64,000 nucleotides of DNA from Rothia mucilaginosa (GCF_001548235.1 NZ_AP014938.1:62001-126000); one strand, 5' to 3'. Positions 54,300-63,307 are shown, numbered from the stretch's first letter. Translations and numbers: made by a program. The notes: a model not told the origin generated them from the sequence alone.

Positions 54300-55960
54300 A
54301 TCACGGCACGCTGAGCAAGCTCTGAATGTTCGTTGCCTCAATGAAAGCCCATCCCAAAAGGAAGGGAAATACCGGTAACATTCTGGAGCCGGCGGTAGCT
54401 GACTGGCCTCAATGAAAGTCCCTCCGAAAAGGAAGGGAAATGCTGGCCAGGTTACGACCTACTTGCACATTCCCGGCCTCAATGAAAGTCCCTCCGAAAA
54501 GGAAGGGAAATTGTTGCGCGTCATGTGGAGCGAGCACGCCGGAGAAGAGCCTCAATGAAAGTCCCTCCGAAAAGGAAGGGAAATCTAACCCACAAACTCA
54601 TGGTCCGCACCCCGCAGTGGGGCCTCAATGAAAGTCCCTCCGAAAAGGAAGGGAAATCCACGCGGCGCGCCCAGTCTCCGTCTGAGTAAAGAAGCCTCAA
54701 TGAAAGTCCCTCCGAAAAGGAAGGGAAATAGTGAAGGACAAGCGGCGCTTGAAGTCGTTGATGCGGGCGCCTCAATGAAAGTCCCTCCGAAAAGGAAGGG
54801 AAATTTAGCGAAAGCTTCGGCGATGTCGGCACGCAGAATCTCCACGCCTCAATGAAAGTCCCTCCGAAAAGGAAGGGAAATGAGGGCGAGACGGGCGACG
54901 CACACTACGTCATCGAGCCTCAATGAAAGTCCCTCCGAAAAGGAAGGGAAATGTGATTCATGTGGTGCCTTCCGATCAGGGCTACTCGCCTCAATGAAAG
55001 TCCCTCCGAAAAGGAAGGGAAATTCCGCTGCGGGCGAGAGGGGGAAGGGGTTGAGAGTGCGCCTCAATGAAAGTCCCTCCGAAAAGGAAGGGAAATGTGC
55101 AGATGACGATTCCACGCGATCCATAATGAGAGCCTCAATGAAAGTCCCTCCGAAAAGGAAGGGAAATGATGCCCTTAGATATGCCACTAGATATGCGCTC
55201 GGGCCTCAATGAAAGTCCCTCCGAAAAGGAAGGGAAATGTATCCGCGTTCGGCAGCACCGTCGCCTAGCATCAGGGCCTCAATGAAAGTCCCTCCGAAAA
55301 GGAAGGGAAATCGCGGATTGTGCGCGGATTGTGCGCATAGTACACCCGCGCCTCAATGAAAGTCCCTCCGAAAAGGAAGGGAAATCGTTTCGGTGGCTGT
55401 TTCCGCAGCGACCGCTGGAAAGCCTCAATGAAAGTCCCTCCGAAAAGGAAGGGAAATTCGAAAGCCATAGTCGCCGCGCGGCACGCCGGGGTGCCTCAAT
55501 GAAAGTCCCTCCGAAAAGGAAGGGAAATTCGCGGAATGCGTCAGTGACACCTACGGTTTCTCGGGCCTCAATGAAAGTCCCTCCGAAAAGGAAGGGAAAT
55601 GGCTGTTTTCGCGCTCATAGGCGGCGATGCGGGTTAGCCTCAATGAAAGTCCCTCCGAAAAGGAAGGGAAATTCAAAAACCACACACCGGCGGGACACTC
55701 CATCTAGGAGCCTCAATGAAAGTCCCTCCGAAAAGGAAGGGAAATACAGCTTAATCTTCTGTCCGTCGTTACCCAAAGTGCCTCAATGAAAGTCCCTCCG
55801 AAAAGGAAGGGAAATTTTGACAAAGCGTTAAAAGCTCTGGCATGATATTCACGCCTCAATGAAAGTCCCTCCGAAAAGGAAGGGAAATTGCGCCTGCACC
55901 CAGCACCGAAAAGTTCATCTCGGGGCCTCAATGAAAGTCCCTCCGAAAAGGAAGGGAAAT

Positions 55961-56144
55961 CGCTACCCGAAACTAGCCCGCAACCATGCGGCAGAAACGG
56001 GTACCCCGCGAGAACCTCGCGGCAGGCCACACAAAAAGTATACCCAAACCAGCCTACACGCACCCAAACATCCGTGACAAGCCAAAACACCACGCGAGCG
56101 ACACGCCATGTTCCCGTCACGTACCAGGTTCTCGCTCACACAAA
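55961..56144 (-). promoter_or_regulatory. Leader of array 2
   Basis: Bases ~56033-56130 match the array 1 leader (AAAAGTATACC, CACGCGAGCGACACGC, CCAGGTTCTCGC), with TATACT on the - strand as a likely -10. Unlike leader 1, about 72 extra bases with a CCGCGAG-AAC-CTCGCGG hairpin (56006-56022) lie between this box and the first repeat. Confidence 0.8.
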
Positions 56145-56184
56145 GACCCCCGCCGGGTGCTTCCTAAGCGACCCGGCGAGGGTC
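56145..56184 (-). terminator. Terminator of zapE
   Basis: GACCCCCGCCGGGT pairs with ACCCGGCGAGGGTC around a 12-base loop that itself pairs in part. It isolates zapE from the array 2 leader. Confidence 0.82.
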
Positions 56185-56335
56185 CTCACGTATGAGAGGG
56201 GTTGGCGCGGTTCAGGTAAACCAGACTAACCAAGCTAACCATGCAAACCGGGCGAGCTTCGAGTCTCACGGGACTAGAAAGAACAGCGCATCAAAACCCG
56301 AGCCGGCCAAAGCTCGGCCCCAGCGAACAGCGGAA

Positions 56336-57391
56336 CTAGCGCTCCGCCTCCTCACCCAGCATGCCCTCACGAGCCAACGCAGTCAAACGAGACACCGCAC
56401 GGAAATACTTCTTCTGATAACCACCAGCCAGCATCTCCTCAGTAAACACCTTGTCAAAAGGCACACCCGAAGAAACAATCGGCAAGTCCTTGTCATACAG
56501 GCGGTCAGCCAACACCACAAAACGCAACGCCACCGACTGCTCAGTAATCGGGTGAACATCACGCCACGCAATACCATCCAGGCCATCAATCAGCTGACGG
56601 TAACGCGACGGGTGCACCTTCGCCAAATGCTCCACCAGGTCAGCGAAGTTATCAACACCAACAGTCTGGCCGCCGAACACTTCCTCAACCTTCGCATCAA
56701 ACGCATCATCAGCAACAGGCTCCGGCGCAGCAGGCAGGCCACGGTGACGGAAATCCTCACCATCCACACGGTGCACCTCAAACTGCGAAGCAAGCACCTG
56801 AATCTCACGCTTAAAATCCTCAGCCGCGAAACGGCCCTCACCCAGCGCACCAGGCAGCGTGTTCGAGGTCGCCACAAGCTTCACGCCAGCATCCGCCAGC
56901 TCACGCATCAGACGAGACATGAGCACAGTATCACCCGGATCATCCAGCTCAAACTCGTCAATACACACCAGCTTGTAGCTGCTCAACGCCTCAACCGTCT
57001 TACGGAACGTCAACGCACCCACCAGGTTCGTGTACTCCACAAAAGTACCGAACGCCTTCGGGCCATCCACATAATGCCACAGCGACGCCAACAGGTGAGT
57101 CTTACCCACACCAAAACCGCCGTCAAGGTACAGGCCAGCCTTCGTCGAATCCTTCTTCTTGCCACCAAACAGGCGACCAAAGAAACCGGCACCAGCGCCG
57201 CCACCATTAATCTTGTCGCCAAAATCCTTCAGCTTCTGCACAGCCTCAGCCTGCGACGGCTGATTCGGATCAGGAATGTAGCTATCAAAAGACACTTCAC
57301 CAAAACGCTCAGAGGGGCGGAAACCCGCCAGCAACTCATCAGCAGAAACGCGAGGGATGCGGTCGGTCAAGTGTACGGTCGTGGTGGGCAC
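56336..57391 (-). CDS. zapE: ZapE/AFG1-family ATPase
   Basis: 351 residues from a GTG giving VPTTTVHLTDRIPRVSADEL; an upstream frame extension of 31 residues is less likely. Walker A is GGFGVGKTH and Walker B is LVCIDEFELDDPGD, followed by VATSNTLPGAL (sensor) and a C-terminal RFVVLADRLYD, all typical of ZapE, an ATPase linked to division-site Z-ring stability in Gram-negatives. A flexible Gly-rich insert (GGGAGAGFFGRLFGGKKK) precedes Walker A. Its 3' end shares 25 bases with a duplicated spacer of array 2. It is a core gene bordering the CRISPR locus. Confidence 0.9.
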   Translation of the reverse strand: MPTTTVHLTDRIPRVSADELLAGFRPSERFGEVSFDSYIPDPNQPSQAEAVQKLKDFGDKINGGGAGAGFFGRLFGGKKKDSTKAGLYLDGGFGVGKTHLLASLWHYVDGPKAFGTFVEYTNLVGALTFRKTVEALSSYKLVCIDEFELDDPGDTVLMSRLMRELADAGVKLVATSNTLPGALGEGRFAAEDFKREIQVLASQFEVHRVDGEDFRHRGLPAAPEPVADDAFDAKVEEVFGGQTVGVDNFADLVEHLAKVHPSRYRQLIDGLDGIAWRDVHPITEQSVALRFVVLADRLYDKDLPIVSSGVPFDKVFTEEMLAGGYQKKYFRAVSRLTALAREGMLGEEAER

Positions 57392-57633
57392 AAAAACTCT
57401 TTTCTTCAGTGACGGCGATGTGACTTCCGCTTTAAGTGTAGTACTGTCTAACACCCCGCGTGAGCGGCATGAGTTGCCCGCCACATTACGGGCGTGAGGA
57501 GGGGTGTATGCGGGGTGGTGGTGGAGTGCGGGGCTGCTCTGTTTTGCGTGGGCTGGGCGGGCCAGTGGCGTCCGAGCACGGAGGCTGAGGTGGTGTGCAC
57601 CCCGGGCTGGGTCTGTCTTGGGCGGATGCAGTG

Positions 57634-57697
57634 TTCGATAGGTTAGTGTCTTCGCCGTGGGTTTTAAACCCGCGGAGGAGGCAATAGCCTATCGAAT
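57634..57697. repeat. Long imperfect palindrome 1
   Basis: TTCGATAGGTTAGTG and CAATAGCCTATCGAA form near-perfect arms around an inner GTGGGTTTTAAACCCGC palindrome. GATAGGTTA occurs again inverted at ~57705. The 57392-58144 gap has no supported gene. Confidence 0.6.
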
Positions 57698-57819
57698 ATT
57701 CCCTTAACCTATCGGCTATTACTCTGCCCCGCTATCTACTCCCCTAGCTTGCTGTTTATTCTTTTGGCCCGCGGCCCTCTCCCCTGGTCTGCTGCGGGAA
57801 TTCGATCATGGGTTACGGA

Positions 57820-57870
57820 TTTGTGCCATAGGTTAATGTCTTTGGTCGTAGTTAAAAACCATGGCACAAA
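57820..57870. repeat. Long imperfect palindrome 2
   Basis: Arms TTTGTGCCAT/ATGGCACAAA enclose AGGTTAATGTCTTTGGTCGT and AGTTAAAAACC, a core resembling that of palindrome 1 (AGGTTAGTGTCTTCG...GTTTTAAACC). Confidence 0.6.
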
Positions 57871-58144
57871 TTCTGCTGAGGCGGCACCTCCACAAGTGCA
57901 GATTATTTGATGTATAAAGCAATGAGGTGTTCATATGGTGATGTTTAGTCACTGTTGCACCCAAAAGAATGCAAATGACCGCAAACATGCGGTAGGGTAG
58001 TAACTGTAGTGTTCCATGGCGCATTGATGCGTTTGAGGGGCGCGCTACGGGGCTGTTTTTCTTCCGGCAGTCAATGCAACCTGTGAATAACGGCTTGACA
58101 TGCACATATGTCACACCATCACCGACGATAGGAGCGCATCTTCT

Positions 58145-58861
58145 ATGGATTCGACCATCTTTACTCGCCGTACCCTGCTGGGTAGCGGCGCGCTTGTGGG
58201 CCTTGGCGCCCTGCTTGCGGCGTGTGGCCAGCAGGCAAATAATGAGGCGGCAGCCACCGCATCTGCTACCCCGACTGAAACGACTTCGGCATCCGCGGCG
58301 GCATCCGATGCCACTTCTGCTTCCGCTACCCCGAAGCCGGTCGTTACCCGCGGATATTCAGGACAGTCCAAGGCACCCGACGGTGAGTACCGTAAGGCAG
58401 ACGGATATGGTCCAGCACAGAACGTTCCCAAGCCTCGTAATGAGCCCGCCCAGTACCCTGAGACCGAAGAAGGCCTCCATCATATGATGGAGGATTGGGT
58501 CATTGCCCATAACTACGCTATTCAAACTGGCGACTGCTCATATGCATTCAAATATGTAACAGAAGATTCTGAGGAATACGGGTTTTACGTTTACATTGAA
58601 GAACTTTACGATAACGGTGGCTGGGTTATAAATGGCCTTGATTCATATCAGGCTGAGAGCGCTCTAATATATGATGATTCCCAAAAAATCTACCGGATGA
58701 AAGTTCGTAGGTTCTGGACGACTGCAATGTATGTTGAATCAAATGGAAAAATGACAAGAAAAGCGAACACTAATACCGATGATGATTCATTCTACTTCCT
58801 TTTCAATTACTCAAACGGATATTGGAAGATTACTGACACTAAGTATGAAAATGATTTGTAG
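58145..58861 (+). CDS. Tat-type lipoprotein, cluster 2 paralogue
   Basis: About 238 residues, starting MDSTIFTRRTLLG behind AGGAGCG. Lipobox LAAC, mature end CGQQANNEA. A Ser/Ala/Thr linker leads to YSGQSKAPDGEYRKADGYG, then AQNVPKPRNEPAQYPETEEG, AHNYAIQTGDCSYAFKYVT, GGWVINGLDSYQ and YSNGYWKITD. It is related to the cluster 1 lipoproteins through the signal and the AQNVPKP block, but forms its own sub-family with three following genes. The 3' half is AT-rich, unlike the 5' half. The next gene follows after nine bases. Confidence 0.85.
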   Translation: MDSTIFTRRTLLGSGALVGLGALLAACGQQANNEAAATASATPTETTSASAAASDATSASATPKPVVTRGYSGQSKAPDGEYRKADGYGPAQNVPKPRNEPAQYPETEEGLHHMMEDWVIAHNYAIQTGDCSYAFKYVTEDSEEYGFYVYIEELYDNGGWVINGLDSYQAESALIYDDSQKIYRMKVRRFWTTAMYVESNGKMTRKANTNTDDDSFYFLFNYSNGYWKITDTKYENDL

Positions 58862-58870
58862 GAACTTTTC

Positions 58871-60058
58871 ATGAAAAAGATCAATAGCTTCTCTCTAACT
58901 TTTTGTGTAGCGCTAACCCTATTTACCCATAATCTACACACTCTACCTTCTTCAGGTAGCGAATGCACTACAAAAAATGACAAAGGTCACTGCATTAAGA
59001 CTTCTAAGAATAAACGTTACCCAGAGTCAGAACGTAGTGGAGATACCAGTCAACGAAATACTCAAAATACAGTTGCAGTCAGTTCAGACCCCTCAGCATC
59101 TGAGGCATCTGTAGCAAAAATGGCTCAGGAATGGGAAAAAGAGCATCCAGAGCAACTCGATGGAGCAAAGCAACAGTACCTTGCAAGTAGTGCCGAAGCT
59201 CGAAAAGCTGGAGATGCAGAATGCTACACGAAAGGAGACCGACGTCCTGGTCACTACGTTATAGGATCTCTGCCTCTGGGAGATGAAGCTAACAGAATAC
59301 CCAACCACGTTGGCGGCCGCTACTGCGTACCCAATGACGCTAAAACCCTCACCTCCAACGACCCCGCACAGCCTAAGGGTCCTTCGCCTGAAGAAATGCT
59401 CCAAGAAATCGAGGACCAATTCGCTAAAACCGATATTCAGGCCCCCGTACTGAAGCAGTCCTACAACCTCGGCACCGGTCTGAGCGAAGACAACCCCAAC
59501 GTCTACAAGGGCGACCAGATTAACTTCTACGTCGACGCACCCACCGCACGATGGGAAGGCGACCTCATGATCGGCCACGTAGAGATGGAATCCTACCCCA
59601 CCCAGATGACCATCCAGTACGGCAACGGTGACGAGGGCAGCTTCTACACCATGGGCAAGCCAGTCAGCAGGGCACGCGGTAAAGAATCACGCAAGACCGC
59701 AACGAGTTACGCCTACCAGCGCTCGGGCAATTTCCACGCCTACGCAACAGTGTCTTATTCTGGCCGTTTCCGGGTGAACGGCGGCGACTGGCAGGCACTG
59801 GATGTCGTGTTGACGAAGGAAACTGTCGACCCGCTGCTGGTGCGCGTGTGGTGGACCGACGTGGGCCGCGTCGCAGGTGACTGCAGCTACGACGACACTC
59901 GTTGGGGCTGCAAGAACGATCCCACTATGGGTAAGAAGGATAATCCGAACCCGCGCCTGCGCAAGGCCGATATCCGCACCGGTCAGCGCTGGCACCTGAA
60001 CGATAACGGCGACGGGGATACGGAGTATTCGTTGCACCGCGACTGGCCCGACATGTAA
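58871..60058 (+). CDS. Secreted protein of unknown function
   Basis: 395 residues. The signal peptide is MKKINSFSLTFCVALTLFTH. The first ~130 residues are hydrophilic, with scattered Cys (CTTKNDKGHC, ECYTKG, YCVPND), and are encoded by AT-rich DNA. The rest is encoded by normal GC-rich DNA and looks like a beta domain (GDQINFYVDAPTARW, GSFYTMGKPVS, YQRSGNFHAYATVSYSGRFR, LVRVWWTDVG, GDCSYDD). It probably shares a transcript with the lipoprotein gene just upstream. The sharp composition change suggests a recombination joint. No family recognised. Confidence 0.75.
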   Translation: MKKINSFSLTFCVALTLFTHNLHTLPSSGSECTTKNDKGHCIKTSKNKRYPESERSGDTSQRNTQNTVAVSSDPSASEASVAKMAQEWEKEHPEQLDGAKQQYLASSAEARKAGDAECYTKGDRRPGHYVIGSLPLGDEANRIPNHVGGRYCVPNDAKTLTSNDPAQPKGPSPEEMLQEIEDQFAKTDIQAPVLKQSYNLGTGLSEDNPNVYKGDQINFYVDAPTARWEGDLMIGHVEMESYPTQMTIQYGNGDEGSFYTMGKPVSRARGKESRKTATSYAYQRSGNFHAYATVSYSGRFRVNGGDWQALDVVLTKETVDPLLVRVWWTDVGRVAGDCSYDDTRWGCKNDPTMGKKDNPNPRLRKADIRTGQRWHLNDNGDGDTEYSLHRDWPDM

Positions 60059-60082
60059 AGCCGTACCCGTGGGTCTTACGTT

Positions 60083-60147
60083 GAGAAGCCACATGTTCGC
60101 CGAGAAGCCACGATAATGGTGGCTTTTCGAAACACATGTGGCTTCTC
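60083..60147 (+). terminator. Nested double terminator
   Basis: The outer arms GAGAAGCCACATGT/ACATGTGGCTTCTC enclose a second hairpin, AAGCCAC-GATAAT-GGTGGCTTTT. The arm sequence is shared with the terminator at 28889. Confidence 0.75.
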
Positions 60148-60238
60148 GATAGCCTGGTCTTGCTTTGTGCTGGTTACTCTTCCGGTTTCTGACCAGCCCC
60201 CTATTCACACACCACACCGATACGAGGAATGTATTTCC

Positions 60239-60976
60239 ATGACTTCCGTTTTTCTTACTCGCCGCGCGGTGCTGAGCGGCGGCGCACTCCTGGGCATGAG
60301 TGCCCTGCTTGCGGCGTGCGGCCAGCAGGCGGCTAACGAAGCAAGCGTTTCAGCTTCTTCGAGCGCTACGCCGAGCGAGACTGCTTCGGCGTCTGCAACG
60401 GCTACTGAATCTGCATCAGCTTCGGCAACTCCGAGCCCGAGAGTAACCCGCGGATATTCGGGCAATTCCAAAGCCCCTGACGGCGAATACCGTAAGGCAG
60501 ACGGCTACGGCCCCGCACAGAATGTGCCTGAACCTCGTAAGGAACCCGCACAGTACCCTGAGACTGAAGACGGTATCGACCATATGATGCAAGACTGGTT
60601 GACTGCCCATAACTATGCTATTCAGACGGGTGATTGCGCTCCGGTTTTCCGGTACGTCGAAAAGACTTCTAAGGAATACCCGTTTTATGAGTACATTGAT
60701 GATCTTTATAAGCGGGGTGGATGGGTTGTTGATGGGTTGGATGCTTATCGAGCTGAAGGTGACTTGATTTATGACGATCAGCAGAAGTTCTACCGTATGA
60801 AGGTTCGTCGTTTCTGGACCACTGTTATGTATGTGGATTCAAATGGAAAAATTACAAAGCAAGCAAACACCAATAAAGATGATGATAAATTCAATTTCTT
60901 CTTCAGCTACTCTAATGGTTATTGGAAAATTATTGGTAGCGGTTATTCGGATACCCCTGAGAACAATGAAGAATAA
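60239..60976 (+). CDS. Tat-type lipoprotein, cluster 2 paralogue
   Basis: About 245 residues. The ATG giving MTSVFLTRRAVLSGG is preferred over an upstream in-frame ATG. Lipobox LAAC, mature end CGQQAANEA. The linker is Ser/Ala/Thr-rich, the core is YSGNSKAPDGEYRKADGYG, AQNVPEPRKEPAQYPETEDG, AHNYAIQTGDCAPVFRYVE and GGWVVDGLDAYR. It is close to the 58145 gene, with the last ~100 codons AT-rich. It carries an acidic tail (SDTPENNEE). Function unknown. Confidence 0.85.
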   Translation: MTSVFLTRRAVLSGGALLGMSALLAACGQQAANEASVSASSSATPSETASASATATESASASATPSPRVTRGYSGNSKAPDGEYRKADGYGPAQNVPEPRKEPAQYPETEDGIDHMMQDWLTAHNYAIQTGDCAPVFRYVEKTSKEYPFYEYIDDLYKRGGWVVDGLDAYRAEGDLIYDDQQKFYRMKVRRFWTTVMYVDSNGKITKQANTNKDDDKFNFFFSYSNGYWKIIGSGYSDTPENNEE

Positions 60977-61067
60977 ACCAGCATAATGCTGCTCATGCTG
61001 GCTAATTTCCGGTTTATAACCAGCCCACCCCATTTACACACAACACCGATATAAGGATTCTATTTCT

Positions 61068-61778
61068 ATGACTTCCGTTTTTCTTACCCGCCGCGCAATG
61101 CTGAGCGGCGGCGCGCTTCTGGGGCTTAGTGCCTTGTTTGCGGCGTGCGGCCAGCAGGCAAATAACGAGGCGGCAGCTACTGCATCTGCAGCACCAAGCG
61201 AGACCGCTTTGGCTTCTGCGGCGGTATCTGAAGCTGCTACATCTACTCCGAGCCCGGTCATTACCCGCGGCTACTCCGGTGGTTCTAAAGCACCGGATGG
61301 GGAATACCGTAAGGCTGACGGCAAAGGCCCTGCGCAGAACGTCCCGGAACCTCGGAAAGAACCTGCTCAGTACCCTGAGACAGAAGAGGGTCTTATGAAG
61401 ATGATGCAGGACTGGATCGTTGCGCATAACTACGGTATCCAAACGGGAGATTGCTCATACGCTTTCAAATATGTTTCCGAGGAATCTGAAGAATACGGGT
61501 TCTACAAATATATTGAAACACTTTACAAAAATGGCGGTTGGGCTGTAAATTCTCTAGATTCGTACCAGAGCGAAAGCACCCTATTCTATGATGAATCTCA
61601 GAAAATCTATCGCATGAAAGTCCACAGAATTTGGTCAACTGAAATATATATTGAATCAAATGGAGATATAACAAGAAGAGCAAATACTGATACAAGTGAC
61701 GATACTTTCTATTTCCTTTACACCTACTCTGACGGATACTGGAAAATTATCAATAGTAAATATGAGCACGAGCTATAA
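61068..61778 (+). CDS. Tat-type lipoprotein, cluster 2 paralogue
   Basis: 236 residues, starting MTSVFLTRRAMLSGG behind AAGGATT. Lipobox FAAC, mature end CGQQANNEA. The core is YSGGSKAPDGEYRKADGKG, AQNVPEPRKEPAQYPETEEG, AHNYGIQTGDCSYAFKYVS and YSDGYWKIIN. The C-terminal half is closest to 58145 (DCSYAFKYV, EEYGFYKYIE), whereas the signal is closest to 60239, consistent with exchange between paralogues. The 3' half is strongly AT-rich. Confidence 0.85.
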   Translation: MTSVFLTRRAMLSGGALLGLSALFAACGQQANNEAAATASAAPSETALASAAVSEAATSTPSPVITRGYSGGSKAPDGEYRKADGKGPAQNVPEPRKEPAQYPETEEGLMKMMQDWIVAHNYGIQTGDCSYAFKYVSEESEEYGFYKYIETLYKNGGWAVNSLDSYQSESTLFYDESQKIYRMKVHRIWSTEIYIESNGDITRRANTDTSDDTFYFLYTYSDGYWKIINSKYEHEL

Positions 61779-61820
61779 GCACAATTATCTTTAATTTATC
61801 GATATGAGGAATACATTTCC

Positions 61821-62531
61821 ATGACTTCTGTTATTTTGACCCGCCGCGCAATGCTGAGCGGCGGCACGCTGCTGGGCCTTGGTGCCCTGTTTGCGGCGTG
61901 TGGCCAGCAGGCAAGCAATGAGGCGGCTGCCACCGCCTCCGCGGTGCCGAGCGAAACCACTTCGGCATCTGCAACGGCGTCTGAGTCGCCTTCGGCGAGC
62001 GCAACCCCGTCTACTGTCCGCGGTTATTCGGGCGGCTCAAAGGCCCCCGACGGCGAGTATCGCCCGGCTGATAAGTACGGTCCGGCGCAGAATGTACCGA
62101 AACCCAGCGCACCTGAAGAGGGCTATAACGAAAAGTCGTTGGAAGGCATGCGCAAGACGATGGATGCCTGGATCTTGTGGGGTAATTACGGTACTCAAAC
62201 TGGCAATTACTCGATGGCTTTCAAGTTCATGTCCCCTACTTTTGAAGACGAACGTAAGGCTTATACAGGCGTCGAGGACCTTTACAAGAGAGGCGGATGG
62301 GTCATTGGCGGTATAAACCACTATCTAGCTGACGGTAACCCCTGGTCCGAAGATGGTGAAACCTACTTCTGGAAAGCCTATCGCGAGTGGGACTACGAGA
62401 CTTATGTTGAATCCGACGGTAGCTGGCGCAAATGGAGCAATGACGATAAAACCGATGACACCTTCAAATTTGAGCTGAAGCACAACGGTCAGAAATGGGA
62501 AATTATGAATTATGAGCCCGTCGATGACTAG
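61821..62531 (+). CDS. Tat-type lipoprotein, cluster 2, diverged C-terminus
   Basis: 236 residues, starting MTSVILTRRAMLSGG. Lipobox FAAC, mature end CGQQASNEA. The linker and YSGGSKAPDGEYRPADKYG, AQNVPKPSAPEE match its paralogues, but the C-terminal half is different: GMRKTMDAWILWGNYGTQTG, GGWVIGGINHYLAD and KAYREWDYETYVESDGSWRK. It has the most normal base composition of the cluster. It keeps Asn where the others have Asp-Cys after QTG. Only 42 bases separate it from the preceding gene, with no terminator, so the two may be co-transcribed. Confidence 0.85.
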   Translation: MTSVILTRRAMLSGGTLLGLGALFAACGQQASNEAAATASAVPSETTSASATASESPSASATPSTVRGYSGGSKAPDGEYRPADKYGPAQNVPKPSAPEEGYNEKSLEGMRKTMDAWILWGNYGTQTGNYSMAFKFMSPTFEDERKAYTGVEDLYKRGGWVIGGINHYLADGNPWSEDGETYFWKAYREWDYETYVESDGSWRKWSNDDKTDDTFKFELKHNGQKWEIMNYEPVDD

Positions 62532-62730
62532 CCCCTCCACGCGAGCCTAAAATTTCGCATCCCGCAGACATCGTGCTGACATGCAGAAGGCACATAGGTA
62601 GATAGGCGCACAGGTAGGTAGGTATCTGCGCAGGCTTGCCGGGGCACGTGTCCGGGACCCCGCCTCATAACCGGCTGCAGGCCCATAACCCCACCCCACA
62701 GCTGATGGTGACTTCCGTAAAATGGTGTCT

Positions 62731-63231
62731 ATGGCTAAGAAAACTAAAGGTAAGAAGAGCGGCGCAGCAACCGCCGCCGTAGCGCTGCTGACCGAGACGA
62801 ACACCCCCTTCCAGATGCGTGAATACGAGCATGTTGAGGGCGTCACCTCCTTCGGTGAAGAGGCCGCGAAGAACCTTGGCGCCTCCGAGGAGCAGGTGTT
62901 CAAGACTCTGCTGATTGTGCACGAGAAGGATTTCGCGGTCGCGATTGTGCCGGTCTCTGGCAAGCTGAACATTAAGGCTGCCGCCGCCGCGCTGGGTTGG
63001 AAGAGCGCCTCCATGTGTGACCCGAAGGTCGCTGAGCGCCGCACCGGCTACGTGGTGGGCGGTATTTCTCCGCTGGGTCAGAAGACCCCCTCCCCCACCC
63101 TGCTCGATGAGTCTGCGCAGCTTTTTGACACGATCATGGTTTCTGGCGGTAAGCGCGGCCTGGATGTTGAGCTCGCCCCGGACGACCTGCTGAAGCTCAC
63201 CAACGGCAAGTACGCTGATATCCGCGCGTAG
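62731..63231 (+). CDS. ybaK: YbaK/EbsC-type Cys-tRNA(Pro) deacylase
   Basis: 166 residues from MAKKTKGKKSG; an ATG at 62722 would add three. A TAAAAT box seven bases before the chosen ATG would make the message nearly leaderless. Family motifs: YEHVEGVTSFGEEAAKNLG, VFKTLLIV (the Lys implicated in catalysis), IVPVSGKLNIKAAA, YVVGGISPLGQK and DTIMVSGGKRGLDVEL. The enzyme hydrolyses Cys mischarged onto tRNA(Pro), a trans-editing step. It is a free-standing housekeeping gene of normal length. Confidence 0.92.
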   Translation: MAKKTKGKKSGAATAAVALLTETNTPFQMREYEHVEGVTSFGEEAAKNLGASEEQVFKTLLIVHEKDFAVAIVPVSGKLNIKAAAAALGWKSASMCDPKVAERRTGYVVGGISPLGQKTPSPTLLDESAQLFDTIMVSGGKRGLDVELAPDDLLKLTNGKYADIRA

Positions 63232-63307
63232 CGGGAATAACCTGCCCGGCCGCGGCGTTATATGAGCTGTAAGAGCCTGGGCATGAGAGCAAAGTGAAGG
63301 AGTCATG

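Larger units (their letters stand above)
49858..55960 (-). CRISPR. CRISPR array 2 (~85 repeats)
   Basis: 36-base repeats with ~36-38-base spacers. On the + strand they open GCCTCAATGAAAG and end GGGAAAT around a hairpin. The 22 or so repeats nearest the right-hand leader (from ~54.4 kb) are identical, with CCCTCC-GAAAA-GGAAGGG. Older ones vary: CCCTTCC/GGAAGGG, CCCTAC/GTAGGG, CTCCGTT/AACGGAG, CCACC/GGTGG and others. Transcription is on the - strand with the handle ATTGAGGC. Five units carry a diverged two-hairpin module, one spacer-repeat unit is duplicated, and one spacer exists in two drifted versions. Confidence 0.98.

Noticed and set aside
49874..55900. Numerous short frames encoding repeated phrases such as LNESPSEKEGK and SMKVPPKRKGN
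   Set aside because: They are translations of the CRISPR repeats, not proteins.
56192..57412. Open + strand frame opposite zapE
   Set aside because: Arg/Thr/Leu-rich shadow translation; the - strand clearly encodes the ATPase.
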